The notes below the pieces were generated by a model. The model made no database searches, was not told where the DNA came from, and worked only from the letters and a program-made list of their open reading frames with translations. The translations under genes and the position numbers were made by a program. A stretch of 64,000 bases of DNA from an uncultured Eubacteriales bacterium (GTDB lineage Bacteria; Bacillota; Clostridia; Peptostreptococcales; Anaerovoracaceae): assembly GCA_900315485.1 (NCBI GenBank), contig OMZI01000005.1:1-64000 (forward strand), written 5' to 3'. Positions 51,579-60,348 of the stretch are shown here, in pieces. Positions within the stretch are counted from its first letter, which is position 1, and every line of letters starts with the position of its first letter.

Positions 51579-52166
51579 TTATTTTTGTTTTTTCCCAAGT
51601 TGCCAGATTATGTCTACCAGATGTGAAATTTCCTTCTGTGCATTGCCGTCCTCGTCGAAGTTCGCCATGCTGCACATATACTCATAGAGGCTGTATGCCG
51701 CCTGCTCGAAAAAGTAGTTGCAGTTGTTGAATGTGAAGTATTGCTTCAGCATTTTGCCGAACAGTTCAGCCCTGTCTTTGGGTTTGATGCCTTCAAAGAA
51801 TGATCGTGCAGCCAGTTGATCAGGATCATTATTTTCCAGATCGAAGACGATGATCCGTCTTTTGGCTTCACTTATTGGATCGGCTTTGGCATCGCTGTGT
51901 AGTTCAGGGTGGCGGACAGCATAGCTAATGTCCTCTTTATACTCAATTCTGAATATATCAGTAAAGACCTCACACAGCTTTTTTGTGTAGAAAAGATCCA
52001 TAGCTTCAGCCGGCATGGTTTCATCGTAACTCAGGTAAGATTTCGTGAGCATATCGGCAGCATTTTGAAAACCAAGTCTTTTAGGGAGTCTGATCGACAT
52101 GGCGACTATTTTTTCTTGTTGATTCGCGGTATCCCTGATCGGGAGCTCAAGATTTATTGGTTGCAT
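51579..52166 (-). CDS. Soluble protein beside the origin, unknown function
   Basis: 195 aa, acidic and helical (FEGIKPKDRAELFGKMLKQYF). Start behind GAGGTAGGAA. It lies between the origin and the virB4 promoter, transcribed away from the origin. Position suggests copy-number or transfer control, but no domain is recognised. Confidence 0.6.
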   Translation of the reverse strand: MQPINLELPIRDTANQQEKIVAMSIRLPKRLGFQNAADMLTKSYLSYDETMPAEAMDLFYTKKLCEVFTDIFRIEYKEDISYAVRHPELHSDAKADPISEAKRRIIVFDLENNDPDQLAARSFFEGIKPKDRAELFGKMLKQYFTFNNCNYFFEQAAYSLYEYMCSMANFDEDGNAQKEISHLVDIIWQLGKKQK

Positions 52167-52487
52167 TTCCTACCTCGCTTCACTGCTTTGTGCGGCTTTT
52201 AGTCCGCTTAGTTTATTCGTTACTCACGCTTTATAAGATATTACCATTTTTTTACACTATTCGATATGTTTTTTACACTATATTGCAAGTAAATAACATA
52301 AAACTGTAATGTGTTGTAGCTATATGATAATATCTAACAGGCTTTTGATGCTATAGAAAATTGTTCTTTTTGAAATAAAAGTCAATGAGTAAACCGCTGG
52401 GTTTTTATATTAAGTTTATTTTTCAATTTATTTTTTAATTTATTTATCGGAGCAGCCAAGCCCAGTGATATCAACGGGTTCACGAAA

Positions 52488-53002
52488 TCAATCGTGACAT
52501 TTTGGGGTCAATCGTGACATTTTGGGGAGTAAACGAGACAAATTGGGAATTTAATCGTGACATTTTGGGGAAGGGCGAAATTTCAATCGGGACGTTTTGG
52601 GGCGCATAGCACTTCGATCCATGAAAATGCATTTAAAACCCCTGCGAAAGGCTGATAATTCAAGGATTTTGGGCAGAAACGGCGATATGGGGCCATATAA
52701 TAGATCGATATGAGGTAAAAAGTCCCGTTATTTCAAGGCTTTTGTTAACGGATAAAATGAATGTGTACAGTTCAATCGTGACATTTTGGGGCGGTTTTTA
52801 TTTCAATCGTGACATTTTGGGCAAGAGCGATATTTCAATCGTGACATTTTGGGGAACGTTGAAATTTCAACGTTTGCAGTCTCTTTGAGGCTCGTGAAAA
52901 GCAGATTTTGCATCTCCAATCGTGACATTTTGGGGAAGTCTTATATTTTCAATCGTGACATTTTGGGGACGATAGCGATAGTTCAATCGTGACATTTTGG
53001 GG
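52488..53002 (+). repeat. Iteron array TCAATCGTGACATTTTGGGG
   Basis: Ten 20-bp direct repeats starting at 52488, 52508, 52551, 52583, 52772, 52803, 52835, 52916, 52949 and 52983. The first two are head-to-tail; others are spaced irregularly, in three clusters. The fourth has two changes (GGGACG). A weaker eleventh lies near 52529. Rep binding sites by family knowledge. Confidence 0.93.
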
Positions 53003-53046
53003 AAGAGGGTGTTCGCAGTAAAACCACAAAATAAGGTGCGCCCACC

Positions 53047-53094
53047 TCAATCGTGACGCAATTTATTGACATGTCACGATTGAGCCCTTATAAT
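53047..53094 (+). promoter_or_regulatory. rep promoter with inverted half-iteron operator
   Basis: TTGACA (53066-53071), 17-bp spacer, TATAAT (53089-53094). TCAATCGTGAC at 53047-53057 and its exact reverse complement at 53073-53083 flank and overlap the -35, so Rep dimers would occlude the promoter. This is the classic autorepression design. Confidence 0.88.
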
Positions 53095-53137
53095 CAAGCT
53101 GCAACTATGGCAACGAAGTATAGAGGTGCTTTCAATA

Positions 53138-54394
53138 ATGGCTAACGAAATTGTAAGATATCATAACGACTTTGCTTCAGTCAGCCTCGTCAGCTTTTCT
53201 GCGGTTGAGCAGAACATGTTTGCGGCAGTACTGTATGAATGTCGGGGAAAGGGTTCACAGAAGCACTATCTGTCTCTTGAATATCTGAGAGAGCTTTCAG
53301 GATTTTCGGCAAAGGATAACGCGAGATTTATGTCTTGTGTCAAAGAATTTGCAAAGAAGATGCACACTCTTTTCTATATGGAAGATAAAGAGGACGGCGG
53401 GTTCAAAAGTTTTGTGTTGTTTCCCCGGTTTGAGACAGTGGATCTGGACACGGATGATCCTAAACTGGAAATAAGGGTGGATGAGGATTACGCTTATATA
53501 ATCAACACTGATCCGGAGTTTCTCCCCGAAGGGACACTGAAGCTTTTGAGTGCTGGTTATACCACGTTCGAGCTGGCTCAGCATAATGCTCTGAAATCAG
53601 GCTACAGCAAGAATGCATTCAGACAGCTCAAACGGTTCAAAAAGACAGGCTGGTGGGAGGTATCCATTGAGGATTTCAGGCGGCTTTTAGATGTACCTGA
53701 AAAGTACAGGATGTCTGAGCTAAGAAAGCGCGTGCTTGTACCTATCAAAGAGGAGCTTTCAGATCTGTTCGAAGGGCTTACTATCACCGAAAAAAAGGGA
53801 GGGCCGTCAGGTAGGAAGGTTCTTGGTTTGAGATTTGATTTCAAGCCGCAGCTGGAAAAAGGGATCTGGCACGATGATGATATCTACGGAGAGCTGCGTG
53901 AAGAATACAACTGTCCTGTATGCGGAGAACCTTTGTATGCAATAGTCAAGAATACAGGTGACGTGTTCTACGGTCATAAAGGAGGGTGGAATACGTCGGC
54001 TCCTTGCAGACAAACATTTGGAAGTCTCAGAGAGATACTCAGACAGAAGGGCAGCCCAATAATTAAAGAAGCTGAAAAGCATCCATATATTGAAAGGGAT
54101 AAGCCTAAAATAGAAAAAACGGGATTCAGCTGCAGAGCGTGCGGAAAGCCTCTGTTCAAACTTTACAACGATAAGGGGGAAATGTTCTACGGACATATAG
54201 ACGGATGGAAGAAAGATGCTGTCTGCAGAGAGACCTACAGCAGCGTTGCTGAGATAAGAGGGTACAGCGAGACACCGACGCGATCCGATCATGCAGATTA
54301 TGATTTGACCGAAGGAGATCCTAATACAGCAAAGGATATATACGGGATATTCGAAACGATAACCAACGATATCATGGACAAGGAGCAGGAATGA
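53138..54394 (+). CDS. rep: Rep_3-family replication initiator with two C-terminal zinc-finger-like repeats
   Basis: 418 aa. Two winged-helix domains (about 1-230: NEIVRYHNDF, LVSFSAVEQNMF, FRRLLDVPEKYRMSELRKRVLVPIKEEL) give a Rep_3 initiator that binds the iterons. Unusually, the C terminus carries two tandem about 55-residue repeats, each C-x2-C-GxPL...FYGHxxGW...C (CPVCGEPLYAI and CRACGKPLFKL), probable C2HC zinc modules. Start ATG 53138 has GAGGTG at 8 nt; a GTG four codons earlier is less likely. Overlaps the next gene by ATGA. Confidence 0.9.
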   Translation: MANEIVRYHNDFASVSLVSFSAVEQNMFAAVLYECRGKGSQKHYLSLEYLRELSGFSAKDNARFMSCVKEFAKKMHTLFYMEDKEDGGFKSFVLFPRFETVDLDTDDPKLEIRVDEDYAYIINTDPEFLPEGTLKLLSAGYTTFELAQHNALKSGYSKNAFRQLKRFKKTGWWEVSIEDFRRLLDVPEKYRMSELRKRVLVPIKEELSDLFEGLTITEKKGGPSGRKVLGLRFDFKPQLEKGIWHDDDIYGELREEYNCPVCGEPLYAIVKNTGDVFYGHKGGWNTSAPCRQTFGSLREILRQKGSPIIKEAEKHPYIERDKPKIEKTGFSCRACGKPLFKLYNDKGEMFYGHIDGWKKDAVCRETYSSVAEIRGYSETPTRSDHADYDLTEGDPNTAKDIYGIFETITNDIMDKEQE

Positions 54395-54666
54395 TTCTGA
54401 AAGGAAGAAGAGATTTCGGAGATGGGTGCTATACAGCCATCTATGAAGATGATAAGTACAAGTATACGCTGAAAGTAAGCGACGGAATCAGGGTGGTATC
54501 TGCTGAACCGTTTGACCCCTGCAGGCCGGTAATAACCATCACGGACAAGGAGCCTGCACGACTTGAGTTCTTCGGCGGCGTTCTGATGGAAGAGATGCTT
54601 GGGTCATATATGGCGGCGCTGAGCGAGGTACCTGATATCACCGAACAGATGAGAAAACTTGTGTGA
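54391..54666 (+). CDS. Small protein co-translated with Rep
   Basis: 91 aa, beta-rich N-terminal half and helical end (EMLGSYMAALSEVPDITEQMRKLV). Starts at the ATGA overlapping the rep stop, so it is translationally coupled and probably acts in replication control. No family recognised. Confidence 0.7.
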   Translation: MILKGRRDFGDGCYTAIYEDDKYKYTLKVSDGIRVVSAEPFDPCRPVITITDKEPARLEFFGGVLMEEMLGSYMAALSEVPDITEQMRKLV

Positions 54667-54673
54667 AAAAATA

Positions 54674-54707
54674 ACTCCCCTGACAAAAGTCAGGGGAGCA
54701 TTTTTTT
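54674..54707. terminator. Bidirectional terminator between rep and DUF3232 units
   Basis: CTCCCCTGAC/GTCAGGGGAG perfect 10-bp stem with AAAA loop; T run on the plus strand and A run on the other side, so it serves both converging units. Confidence 0.92.
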
Positions 54708-54709
54708 AT

Positions 54710-55171
54710 TTAGGCTTTTGCCTTCAGAGAGAATCTTCCTTCGGCCATTACGGCGATAGTGTCATCGATGCCGGTGGTTACCTGATCATAGACAACATCC
54801 ATCACTATCCTGGCACAGAAGTTAGCTGCTTCTCTGCGCGACGCCGGATTCTCACCATCTATGAGGTGAGGGTGTAGCGGCTCGCAGTGTAGGGAAAGCG
54901 CAAGTCTGTACAGAAGATTCATGCTCGCAATGGCTGCGTTATGGCAGCTTTTTCTATTGCTGTCGAGCTTTACTGTATAGTCTCTGAGCGCGTCGCCATC
55001 AAGTCTGAAGCGCTGGATAGGAAGGAGGACTTCCATCGCGTAAATCGAGTTTACGTAATTTGAAAAGTCCATCATTCCGCTTTCAACTGCATTCAGATCA
55101 GTTTCTCTGAAAGCTTCGTCCTCGGCTCCGATCGCAGTGACCAGAGCCAGATACTTATTCTTTAGTTCCAT
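54710..55171 (-). CDS. DUF3232 family protein
   Basis: 153-aa helical protein; LDSNRKSCHNAAIASMNLLYRLA is the DUF3232 hallmark. These proteins are common on clostridial mobile elements and have no known function. Last gene of the minus-strand housekeeping block, directly before the terminator. Start behind AAGGAGG plus AACAACACAA. Confidence 0.8.
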   Translation of the reverse strand: MELKNKYLALVTAIGAEDEAFRETDLNAVESGMMDFSNYVNSIYAMEVLLPIQRFRLDGDALRDYTVKLDSNRKSCHNAAIASMNLLYRLALSLHCEPLHPHLIDGENPASRREAANFCARIVMDVVYDQVTTGIDDTIAVMAEGRFSLKAKA

Positions 55172-55200
55172 TTGTGTTGTTTCCTCCTTCTAATTCTTGA

Positions 55201-55686
55201 TTAATGTTTTGATGATGAAAGAATGGTTTTTACGATCATAACCGGATTCATCTGAGGATTAATGCAGTGAGCATGCTTTGCCCGTTCCTTCTGCATATCC
55301 TTTTCATCCCGGGAAACCTTCACGTATGCGCCCGGCCAGTTTCTCGTATTTACTCCGTAATCGTCTACGAGAATGTCGCTTTCTCCGCAGTTCACATAAT
55401 CTGCCTTGTTCATTCCGCAAGGGACGAAGATGATGTGGTCCTGAGAAACGAACGGAGCGTAAACCTTAAGCCACCGAAGTTTTTCCTTCTTTGCTGTCGG
55501 ATGGTCCTCGAGCACGGAGGTCAGAACATAAACATCCGTATCTGGCATTTCAGAAAGACTCTTCATTGCCTTCAGGATGTTCCTGTGCGGACGGAGAAAA
55601 AGAAAGTATCCCCATATGTACAGGACAAAGAGGGGAACATAACGGAATTCAGCAAGGACCCCGTCCTGATCAAAGTAGATTTTCAT
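55201..55686 (-). CDS. HAD-superfamily 5'-nucleotidase-like phosphatase
   Basis: 161 aa. Motif I YFDQDGVLAEF (DxDGV), motif II VLTSVLED, and motif IV DILVDDYGVN resemble the deoxyribonucleotidase NT5C-like group. Probably acts on nucleotides. A Lys at the motif III position is plausible but not certain. Overlaps the upstream gene by 4 bp. Confidence 0.75.
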   Translation of the reverse strand: MKIYFDQDGVLAEFRYVPLFVLYIWGYFLFLRPHRNILKAMKSLSEMPDTDVYVLTSVLEDHPTAKKEKLRWLKVYAPFVSQDHIIFVPCGMNKADYVNCGESDILVDDYGVNTRNWPGAYVKVSRDEKDMQKERAKHAHCINPQMNPVMIVKTILSSSKH

Positions 55687-55952
55687 TTCTGCTCCTCCTT
55701 TTCCGCGGCGGCGTGTGCCATTGCCTCTATCAGTTCGAGCGCAGCCATATCTGCTTTATTGAAATGGCTGTAGTACGAATATGCATTCTGGATATGCTCT
55801 GCTATGAATGTCTTCTTTTCTTCAGCCGGTGAAATGAGCTCCGATGAGCGGATCGTCCTTATGAAAGAATCGATTTCCGATATGAGACACATTTCCTCCG
55901 GTGTCAGCCTTTCTCTTGTTAGGGCCGCGATCAGGTAAGGGGGTTTCAACAT
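55683..55952 (-). CDS. Small helical protein of unknown function
   Basis: 89 aa from MLKPPYLIAALT, with GGAGG 9 nt before. Helical (TPEEMCLISEIDSFIRTI). Sits between DUF5688 and the HAD phosphatase with tight spacing. No family recognised. Confidence 0.6.
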   Translation of the reverse strand: MLKPPYLIAALTRERLTPEEMCLISEIDSFIRTIRSSELISPAEEKKTFIAEHIQNAYSYYSHFNKADMAALELIEAMAHAAAEKEEQK

Positions 55953-55972
55953 TGGTGTCATCCTCCTTCCTA

Positions 55973-56920
55973 CTACGCACACATTGTGAATGTGTCGGAT
56001 CCTTTGTCAAAGTAGAAAACGTTGTACGAAAGAAGCTCGTGCGGTTCTACTACGCTTTCGTTGGCCTGTCTTACCAGTTCTTTAAGGTCCGCTGGTTCGA
56101 TCATCTCCGAGTCCGGGACCAGTATGAACTCGTGCAGGCTTGACGGAAGGATATAGTAGCTGCAGCCGATAACATCTCCTGCCTTTTCCATGACGCCCGG
56201 ATAGAACAGGGCAGCTGCGCCGTGTTCTCCGGTGCGGTTGCTCAGGATATACATCTGGCTGTGGCCATCAGTATCTGCTCCGACCGTCAGCAGGTTGGTG
56301 CTGCTTCCGTACAAAGCATCTTCCATGTCAACGAGCTTTGCTGAATCCAAACGTGATGCACTTTTAAGCGCCTGCCTGAACAGGGTGGCCTTGTCGACAT
56401 CCAGACTGCTGAAAATAGAATCGTTTATAGTGACTGAGAGCGAGCCTATCTTCGGTTCTTCAATCTGGACAATCGCAATAAGCGCAAGTCCGTTTCCGAC
56501 ATCGAAGAATGGCTTGTCTTTAAGAAAGTCACCGTTTCGGCCGATCTCCAGAAGGCGAACTGAAAGGCTGTCTTTTACAGCATCCCAGTTAAAGGCGATT
56601 GCGTCATCTGCTATTCTTTGCATGTCTGCGCCGGATGCGTACTCCATAGCAGAGTCATACTGTGACAGGATCTCCATCGCCTGATAACGGACCGGTTCTC
56701 CCTGCAGATAATGCATCTCATATTCGCCGTTTATGTAGATCGTCGGAGCTGCCGTCTGGTCTGCAAGCTTGAAGGTGAGGCCTACAAGCTTCTGGTCATT
56801 GACCTTATCCACGCTCATAATGCGGATATCCAGATTGCTCTTCTGCTTCTCGGTCATAAGGGCAATAACTTCTTCTCTCATTTTTTCGGCATAATCGCCT
56901 ATATTCATCATTGTGTTCAT
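55973..56920 (-). CDS. DUF5688 family protein
   Basis: 315 aa. The N-terminal YAEKMREEVIALM helix, the central YDSAMEYASG region and the final SYNVFYFD pattern match DUF5688, frequent on Lachnospiraceae-type plasmids, function unknown. Start in AAAGGAGACAACACATG. Terminator hairpin upstream at 56944-56969. Confidence 0.8.
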   Translation of the reverse strand: MNTMMNIGDYAEKMREEVIALMTEKQKSNLDIRIMSVDKVNDQKLVGLTFKLADQTAAPTIYINGEYEMHYLQGEPVRYQAMEILSQYDSAMEYASGADMQRIADDAIAFNWDAVKDSLSVRLLEIGRNGDFLKDKPFFDVGNGLALIAIVQIEEPKIGSLSVTINDSIFSSLDVDKATLFRQALKSASRLDSAKLVDMEDALYGSSTNLLTVGADTDGHSQMYILSNRTGEHGAAALFYPGVMEKAGDVIGCSYYILPSSLHEFILVPDSEMIEPADLKELVRQANESVVEPHELLSYNVFYFDKGSDTFTMCA

Positions 56921-56943
56921 GTGTTGTCTCCTTTCTTAAAAAA

Positions 56944-56969
56944 GAGACGGGCATAAAAAAGCCCGTCTC
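56944..56969 (-). terminator. Terminator before the DUF5688 gene
   Basis: GAGACGGGC/GCCCGTCTC 9-bp stem with A-rich loop, 28 bp past the stop of the secreted acidic protein gene on the minus strand. Followed there by TTTCTTTTTT-like tract. Confidence 0.7.
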
Positions 56970-56996
56970 ATATAACATCAGATATTGATTTTCTTT

Positions 56997-57842
56997 CTAG
57001 TGAAGGTATTTGGTCACAGCTGCGAGCAGTACGGGAACTGATATCGCTCCGATAGGGGCGGACGGCAGATTCTGTACAGGCTCATCTTCTGATTTCTCTG
57101 TCATGGAGACAGGCTCAGACGGGATCTTTGCTGTGTCAATAACTTCATCTTCAGCCTTTTCTTCTTCAGCAGCGAGATATTCATATTCCGGTGTCACGGT
57201 ATCTTCTGCGTCATCGCAATATCCATCTTCACAGTCTTCCTCGCAGTCACAGTCGTCATAGAAAAGAATGACGCCTGCGAGCGTTGAGTTGTTCATTCCT
57301 CCTGTGCTGATCAGCGCAAAACCGCATGAACCTTCCATGTACACGCCGCTCATGATGCAATCAACAAAGCCGGGAGTATCCTCGAACTTGATGTCGAGGT
57401 CCTTGAGGCTGACGTATTCGCTGCCTGTTTTGACCGCGCTGCCGATCCTGTCTTTAGCAGTAGCAATAGAATTCCGCTTTACGGCTGCCGGAGCAGGGGA
57501 GTATTCTATGACTTCCTCGTGTTCCGCTTCCGGTTCTACAGCAGGAGCTGAAGGTTCAGAAGGTGCAGGGACCTCATCCTGTTGAAGGTCCTGATCTGAC
57601 GGAGGCTCGCTGGAAGGTATGTCCTGCGTAGCAGGATCATCTTCCTCTGACGAGCCGTTATCAGCAGCATCTTCCTCCGGGAGAGTTTCTGCATTTTCGG
57701 CTTCAATATCTTCTGTTGTTTCCTCGCTGACTACGGTCACCTCTTCGCAGTCAGCTTCTTCAGTAATGATTTCATCTGCATATACGCCAACAGGCATGAG
57801 TGCCAGAAGCAGGATAGCAGTGATCGTTAAGACTCTTTTCAT
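56997..57842 (-). CDS. Secreted acidic protein with Cys/Asp cluster
   Basis: 281 aa: signal peptide (1-23, ending VYADE), a very acidic low-complexity region rich in Glu/Pro/Ser, a folded core (about 135-205), a Cys/Asp cluster (DDCDCEEDCEDG), another acidic stretch, and a C-terminal hydrophobic helix (APIGAISVPVLLAAV) that could anchor it. The Cys/Asp cluster looks metal- or calcium-binding. Start 57842 behind GGAGGTGTCGGC. Unknown family; the only exported protein in the replication/partition block. Confidence 0.7.
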   Translation of the reverse strand: MKRVLTITAILLLALMPVGVYADEIITEEADCEEVTVVSEETTEDIEAENAETLPEEDAADNGSSEEDDPATQDIPSSEPPSDQDLQQDEVPAPSEPSAPAVEPEAEHEEVIEYSPAPAAVKRNSIATAKDRIGSAVKTGSEYVSLKDLDIKFEDTPGFVDCIMSGVYMEGSCGFALISTGGMNNSTLAGVILFYDDCDCEEDCEDGYCDDAEDTVTPEYEYLAAEEEKAEDEVIDTAKIPSEPVSMTEKSEDEPVQNLPSAPIGAISVPVLLAAVTKYLH

Positions 57843-57853
57843 GCCGACACCTC

Positions 57854-58231
57854 CTACCACATCTTGCGAATGAACTGGTTGGTGATGTCAGTAATCATGG
57901 CTGTTCCCGAATCTCCGGCTACGTGTATGTCATAGTAGCCGTTTCGGCCTGCGCCGTTGGCGAAAACAGGACGGACCTTTTCTTCGTCAGGCATATACAC
58001 CAGATCGACGAGCGGGTTGCCTTCGGCGGCGCCACCATTTTCGGTAAGGCGGATCGCGTCGCGCATTGCGCTGCAGATCATCTGCCTGTCGTCAAGGGTG
58101 AGGTCGTAGACATCTCTGTCCAGCAGTGCGCGGGCTGCAGCCTGCAGCGCTGCCGGTGCATCGTTCTGGCTTATGCCGTAGTCCATCAGGATTTGTTCGG
58201 CTTTGCCGAGTCTTGCTTTGATCGTGTTCAT
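57854..58231 (-). CDS. Small soluble protein of unknown function
   Basis: 125 aa, helical N-terminal half (ARLGKAEQILMDYGI), then a beta-rich end (NGYYDIHVAGDSGTAMI). Start in GAAACAACACATG. Ends 12 bp before the secreted protein start. No family recognised. Confidence 0.6.
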   Translation of the reverse strand: MNTIKARLGKAEQILMDYGISQNDAPAALQAAARALLDRDVYDLTLDDRQMICSAMRDAIRLTENGGAAEGNPLVDLVYMPDEEKVRPVFANGAGRNGYYDIHVAGDSGTAMITDITNQFIRKMW

Positions 58232-58270
58232 GTGTTGTTTCCTTTCCCCCGCTTTGCGGGAATAAAAATA

Positions 58271-58289
58271 GGACGGCCGATGGTCGTCC
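58271..58289 (-). terminator. Terminator after the primase gene
   Basis: GGACG/CGTCC stem then TATTTTTATT on the minus strand, 26 bp beyond the primase stop. Confidence 0.55.
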
Positions 58290-58314
58290 GGTTAATATAT
58301 GAAATGCTGATCTC

Positions 58315-59457
58315 TCAGCGTTTCATCGCGTTGAGATAGTCATCAAGACCCTTATAGGTCGGATCCCATTTCATGGTGGAGTGGGAGAGACCGAGCCTTC
58401 TTCCGCATCTCGGACACATGCCGTCCTTGATCTGATCGCGTTTGTCGGCACGAACTATAAGACTGCAGTGTGTGCACGTAGCGTTGAGTGTAGAGACAAG
58501 CTTGTCTTTGGCTGCCTGAACGTGCTCGTTTGTGTCTGCATCCATGTCATAGGCGATACGAATCTTGCGAAGTCCCTTAGGAAGGAGAGTCTTGAACGCG
58601 GTAGGAAGGTACTTCTGGGAATTTACTCCCGGAACAGACAGTACGGAATATCCTGAAAGGGCACATATTACATCTGCCTTCAGGGCGCCTTCTGTCAAAA
58701 TAACTTCCGAGACACCGCGTGCACCGCGCCGGAAATGCACATATGCATGAGCCGGAGCGCCGCCTTCCTTATCTCTGCTTGAAAGAGAGATGTACCTCGG
58801 CCCATCTGCGAGTTTCCTGTCAAGTCTGATCTGAAAACCCTGGATCTGACCTTTCGAGTTGCGCTGCGGTATAAGGATGCCCGACCCGGTGTACAACATT
58901 GTCCACGAACCGTCTTTGTCCTTATAAAATCCCGGCACATTCTCAATGGTGCATCCCATTCTCAGCAGTTTTAAAGCTATCGCTTTCGGATCGGAAGGCA
59001 TTGACCTGTATGCGAACTTTCGGATCTGCTCCTCTGACAGTCCTCTTGCCATCAAATCCCCGGCATGACGCTTGTGGAGATTTGTAAGAGATAAGAGAGC
59101 GCGGTATGTTGCGTCTCTTACGGCTAAAGGCGCCAGTTTCTCTTCCTCCACAGGTTGTGGGGGTTGTGGCTTCGAATCGGGGGTCTCCTGAGTATAAGCG
59201 TCGCCGCTAAAGGCTCTATATGCGTCGCGGATATCTGAGATACCCATGAACAGCATATAGAGATCAAGCGGACCGCCCTGTGTGTGGATTTCTTTGTCTC
59301 CGCATTTATTACAGCGGAATACGTTTTTTCCGTAATTGAGGTTAAGCTTACGCTTTCCGTTACAGTTAGGACAATCCACATACAGGGAGTTCTTATCTGC
59401 AGGAAGGCCAAGTCTCAGGGCCACATCAAACAGGGTGATTGTCTGATGTTCGCTCAT
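58315..59457 (-). CDS. Toprim (DUF3854-type) DNA primase-like protein
   Basis: 380 aa. N-terminal zinc finger (CPNCNGKRKLNL...FRCNKCG) like the DnaG CHC2 motif, then a middle region. Toprim-like part has Glu in ILTEGALKADV and Asp pair in IAYDMDADT. A second zinc ribbon (CTHC...CPRCGRRLG) sits near the C terminus. Likely plasmid primase or primase-associated protein. Follows the Rad52-like gene by 3 bp. Confidence 0.8.
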   Translation of the reverse strand: MSEHQTITLFDVALRLGLPADKNSLYVDCPNCNGKRKLNLNYGKNVFRCNKCGDKEIHTQGGPLDLYMLFMGISDIRDAYRAFSGDAYTQETPDSKPQPPQPVEEEKLAPLAVRDATYRALLSLTNLHKRHAGDLMARGLSEEQIRKFAYRSMPSDPKAIALKLLRMGCTIENVPGFYKDKDGSWTMLYTGSGILIPQRNSKGQIQGFQIRLDRKLADGPRYISLSSRDKEGGAPAHAYVHFRRGARGVSEVILTEGALKADVICALSGYSVLSVPGVNSQKYLPTAFKTLLPKGLRKIRIAYDMDADTNEHVQAAKDKLVSTLNATCTHCSLIVRADKRDQIKDGMCPRCGRRLGLSHSTMKWDPTYKGLDDYLNAMKR

Positions 59458-59460
59458 GGA

Positions 59461-60255
59461 TTATGCCTCCTTTTTCTTCTGCTTCTTCATGTTGTCGATC
59501 TTCCGCTTTCTTTCCTTAAGATTCAGAAGGGCGTCGTTGTAACGCTTTTCTGTTTCAGCGAGTTCACTAAGATCCTTGATCCCGTAGTGCTTGAGCATAT
59601 TCTCCTCCGAGTACTTTGCTTCAGCCATTCTGGTACGGAGTTCAGTGACCCTCTCTGCGACATCAGCGGAGACCTCCTGACGGTACTCACGGGTGCCTTT
59701 GTTCACATACTCGTGAACGATATCGCCGGTCTTTTCTTCGGCAATGGTCATGGCCTTGATGAAATCACCGGCAACACTTGTGCCGAATGAGATACTCAGA
59801 ACCTTGAACTTTGCGAATCTGAGAGTGTCCTTCAGAGTCTTCTCGGGTCCGAGATCAAGAGCATCTGCAACATCATTCTCATTGATCCTGAGAGTCGGGA
59901 CAGTTCCCAATGCGCGGAATGCCGGTACGATATTCATCGCAGCTCTCTTGAGAGCGTCTGAGGCTGCTGCCTTTGGGCTGTCGCCTTCACCGGCGTCTTC
60001 ACGGAAAAAGTCGACATCGTCTGTATGGACATGAATCCTGCAGATGCTGTAGAACGGCGTGTCTGCGGACTTCTTATCCATCGTGACTGTCTTATCCCAG
60101 TTTCCTGCGCCATAGAGCTCGTCGAGATAGTTCCATGCAGTCTCCTTCTTGATATACGGGACGACTGTGAAACTCTTCCCGGACTTGGAGATGGAGTCTA
60201 CTCTTATCTCCACTTCTTCAGGCTGGAGTGACCTGTTCTTCACGCTTGCTTTCAT
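59461..60255 (-). CDS. Rad52-like single-strand annealing protein
   Basis: 264 aa. The FTVVPYIKKETAWNYLDELYGAGNWD opening, and the ASDALKRAAMNIVPAFRAL helix, match Rad52/Rad22-type annealing proteins of phages and plasmids. C-terminal coiled-coil (LKERKRKIDNMKKQKKK). Probably pairs with the adjacent SSB in recombination or replication restart. Start in GAAACAACACTATG. Confidence 0.75.
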   Translation of the reverse strand: MKASVKNRSLQPEEVEIRVDSISKSGKSFTVVPYIKKETAWNYLDELYGAGNWDKTVTMDKKSADTPFYSICRIHVHTDDVDFFREDAGEGDSPKAAASDALKRAAMNIVPAFRALGTVPTLRINENDVADALDLGPEKTLKDTLRFAKFKVLSISFGTSVAGDFIKAMTIAEEKTGDIVHEYVNKGTREYRQEVSADVAERVTELRTRMAEAKYSEENMLKHYGIKDLSELAETEKRYNDALLNLKERKRKIDNMKKQKKKEA

Positions 60256-60300
60256 AGTGTTGTTTCCTTTCGTTTGATGATGTGAGTGCTTTCAAATAAA

Positions 60301-60323
60301 CAGAGGCGATGATGTCGCCTCTG
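60301..60323 (-). terminator. Terminator between ssb and rad52-like genes
   Basis: CAGAGGCGA/TCGCCTCTG 9-bp stem with TGATG loop, 26 bp beyond the ssb stop. Confidence 0.6.
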
Positions 60324-60348
60324 TTATCTGACATATCGGGCAGGACGT

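Larger units (their letters stand above)
52167..53137. other. Plasmid replication origin region
   Basis: About 970 bp without genes. It has an AT-rich stretch (52230-52450, with TTTATTTTTCAATTTATTTTTTAATTT) suited to strand opening, then ten iterons and the rep promoter. This is the layout of iteron-controlled Rep_3 origins. Confidence 0.85.

Noticed and set aside
52488..53002. CRISPR array.
   Set aside because: Repeats are 20 bp, directly abutting or irregularly spaced, with no uniform spacers or cas genes; they are iterons beside rep.
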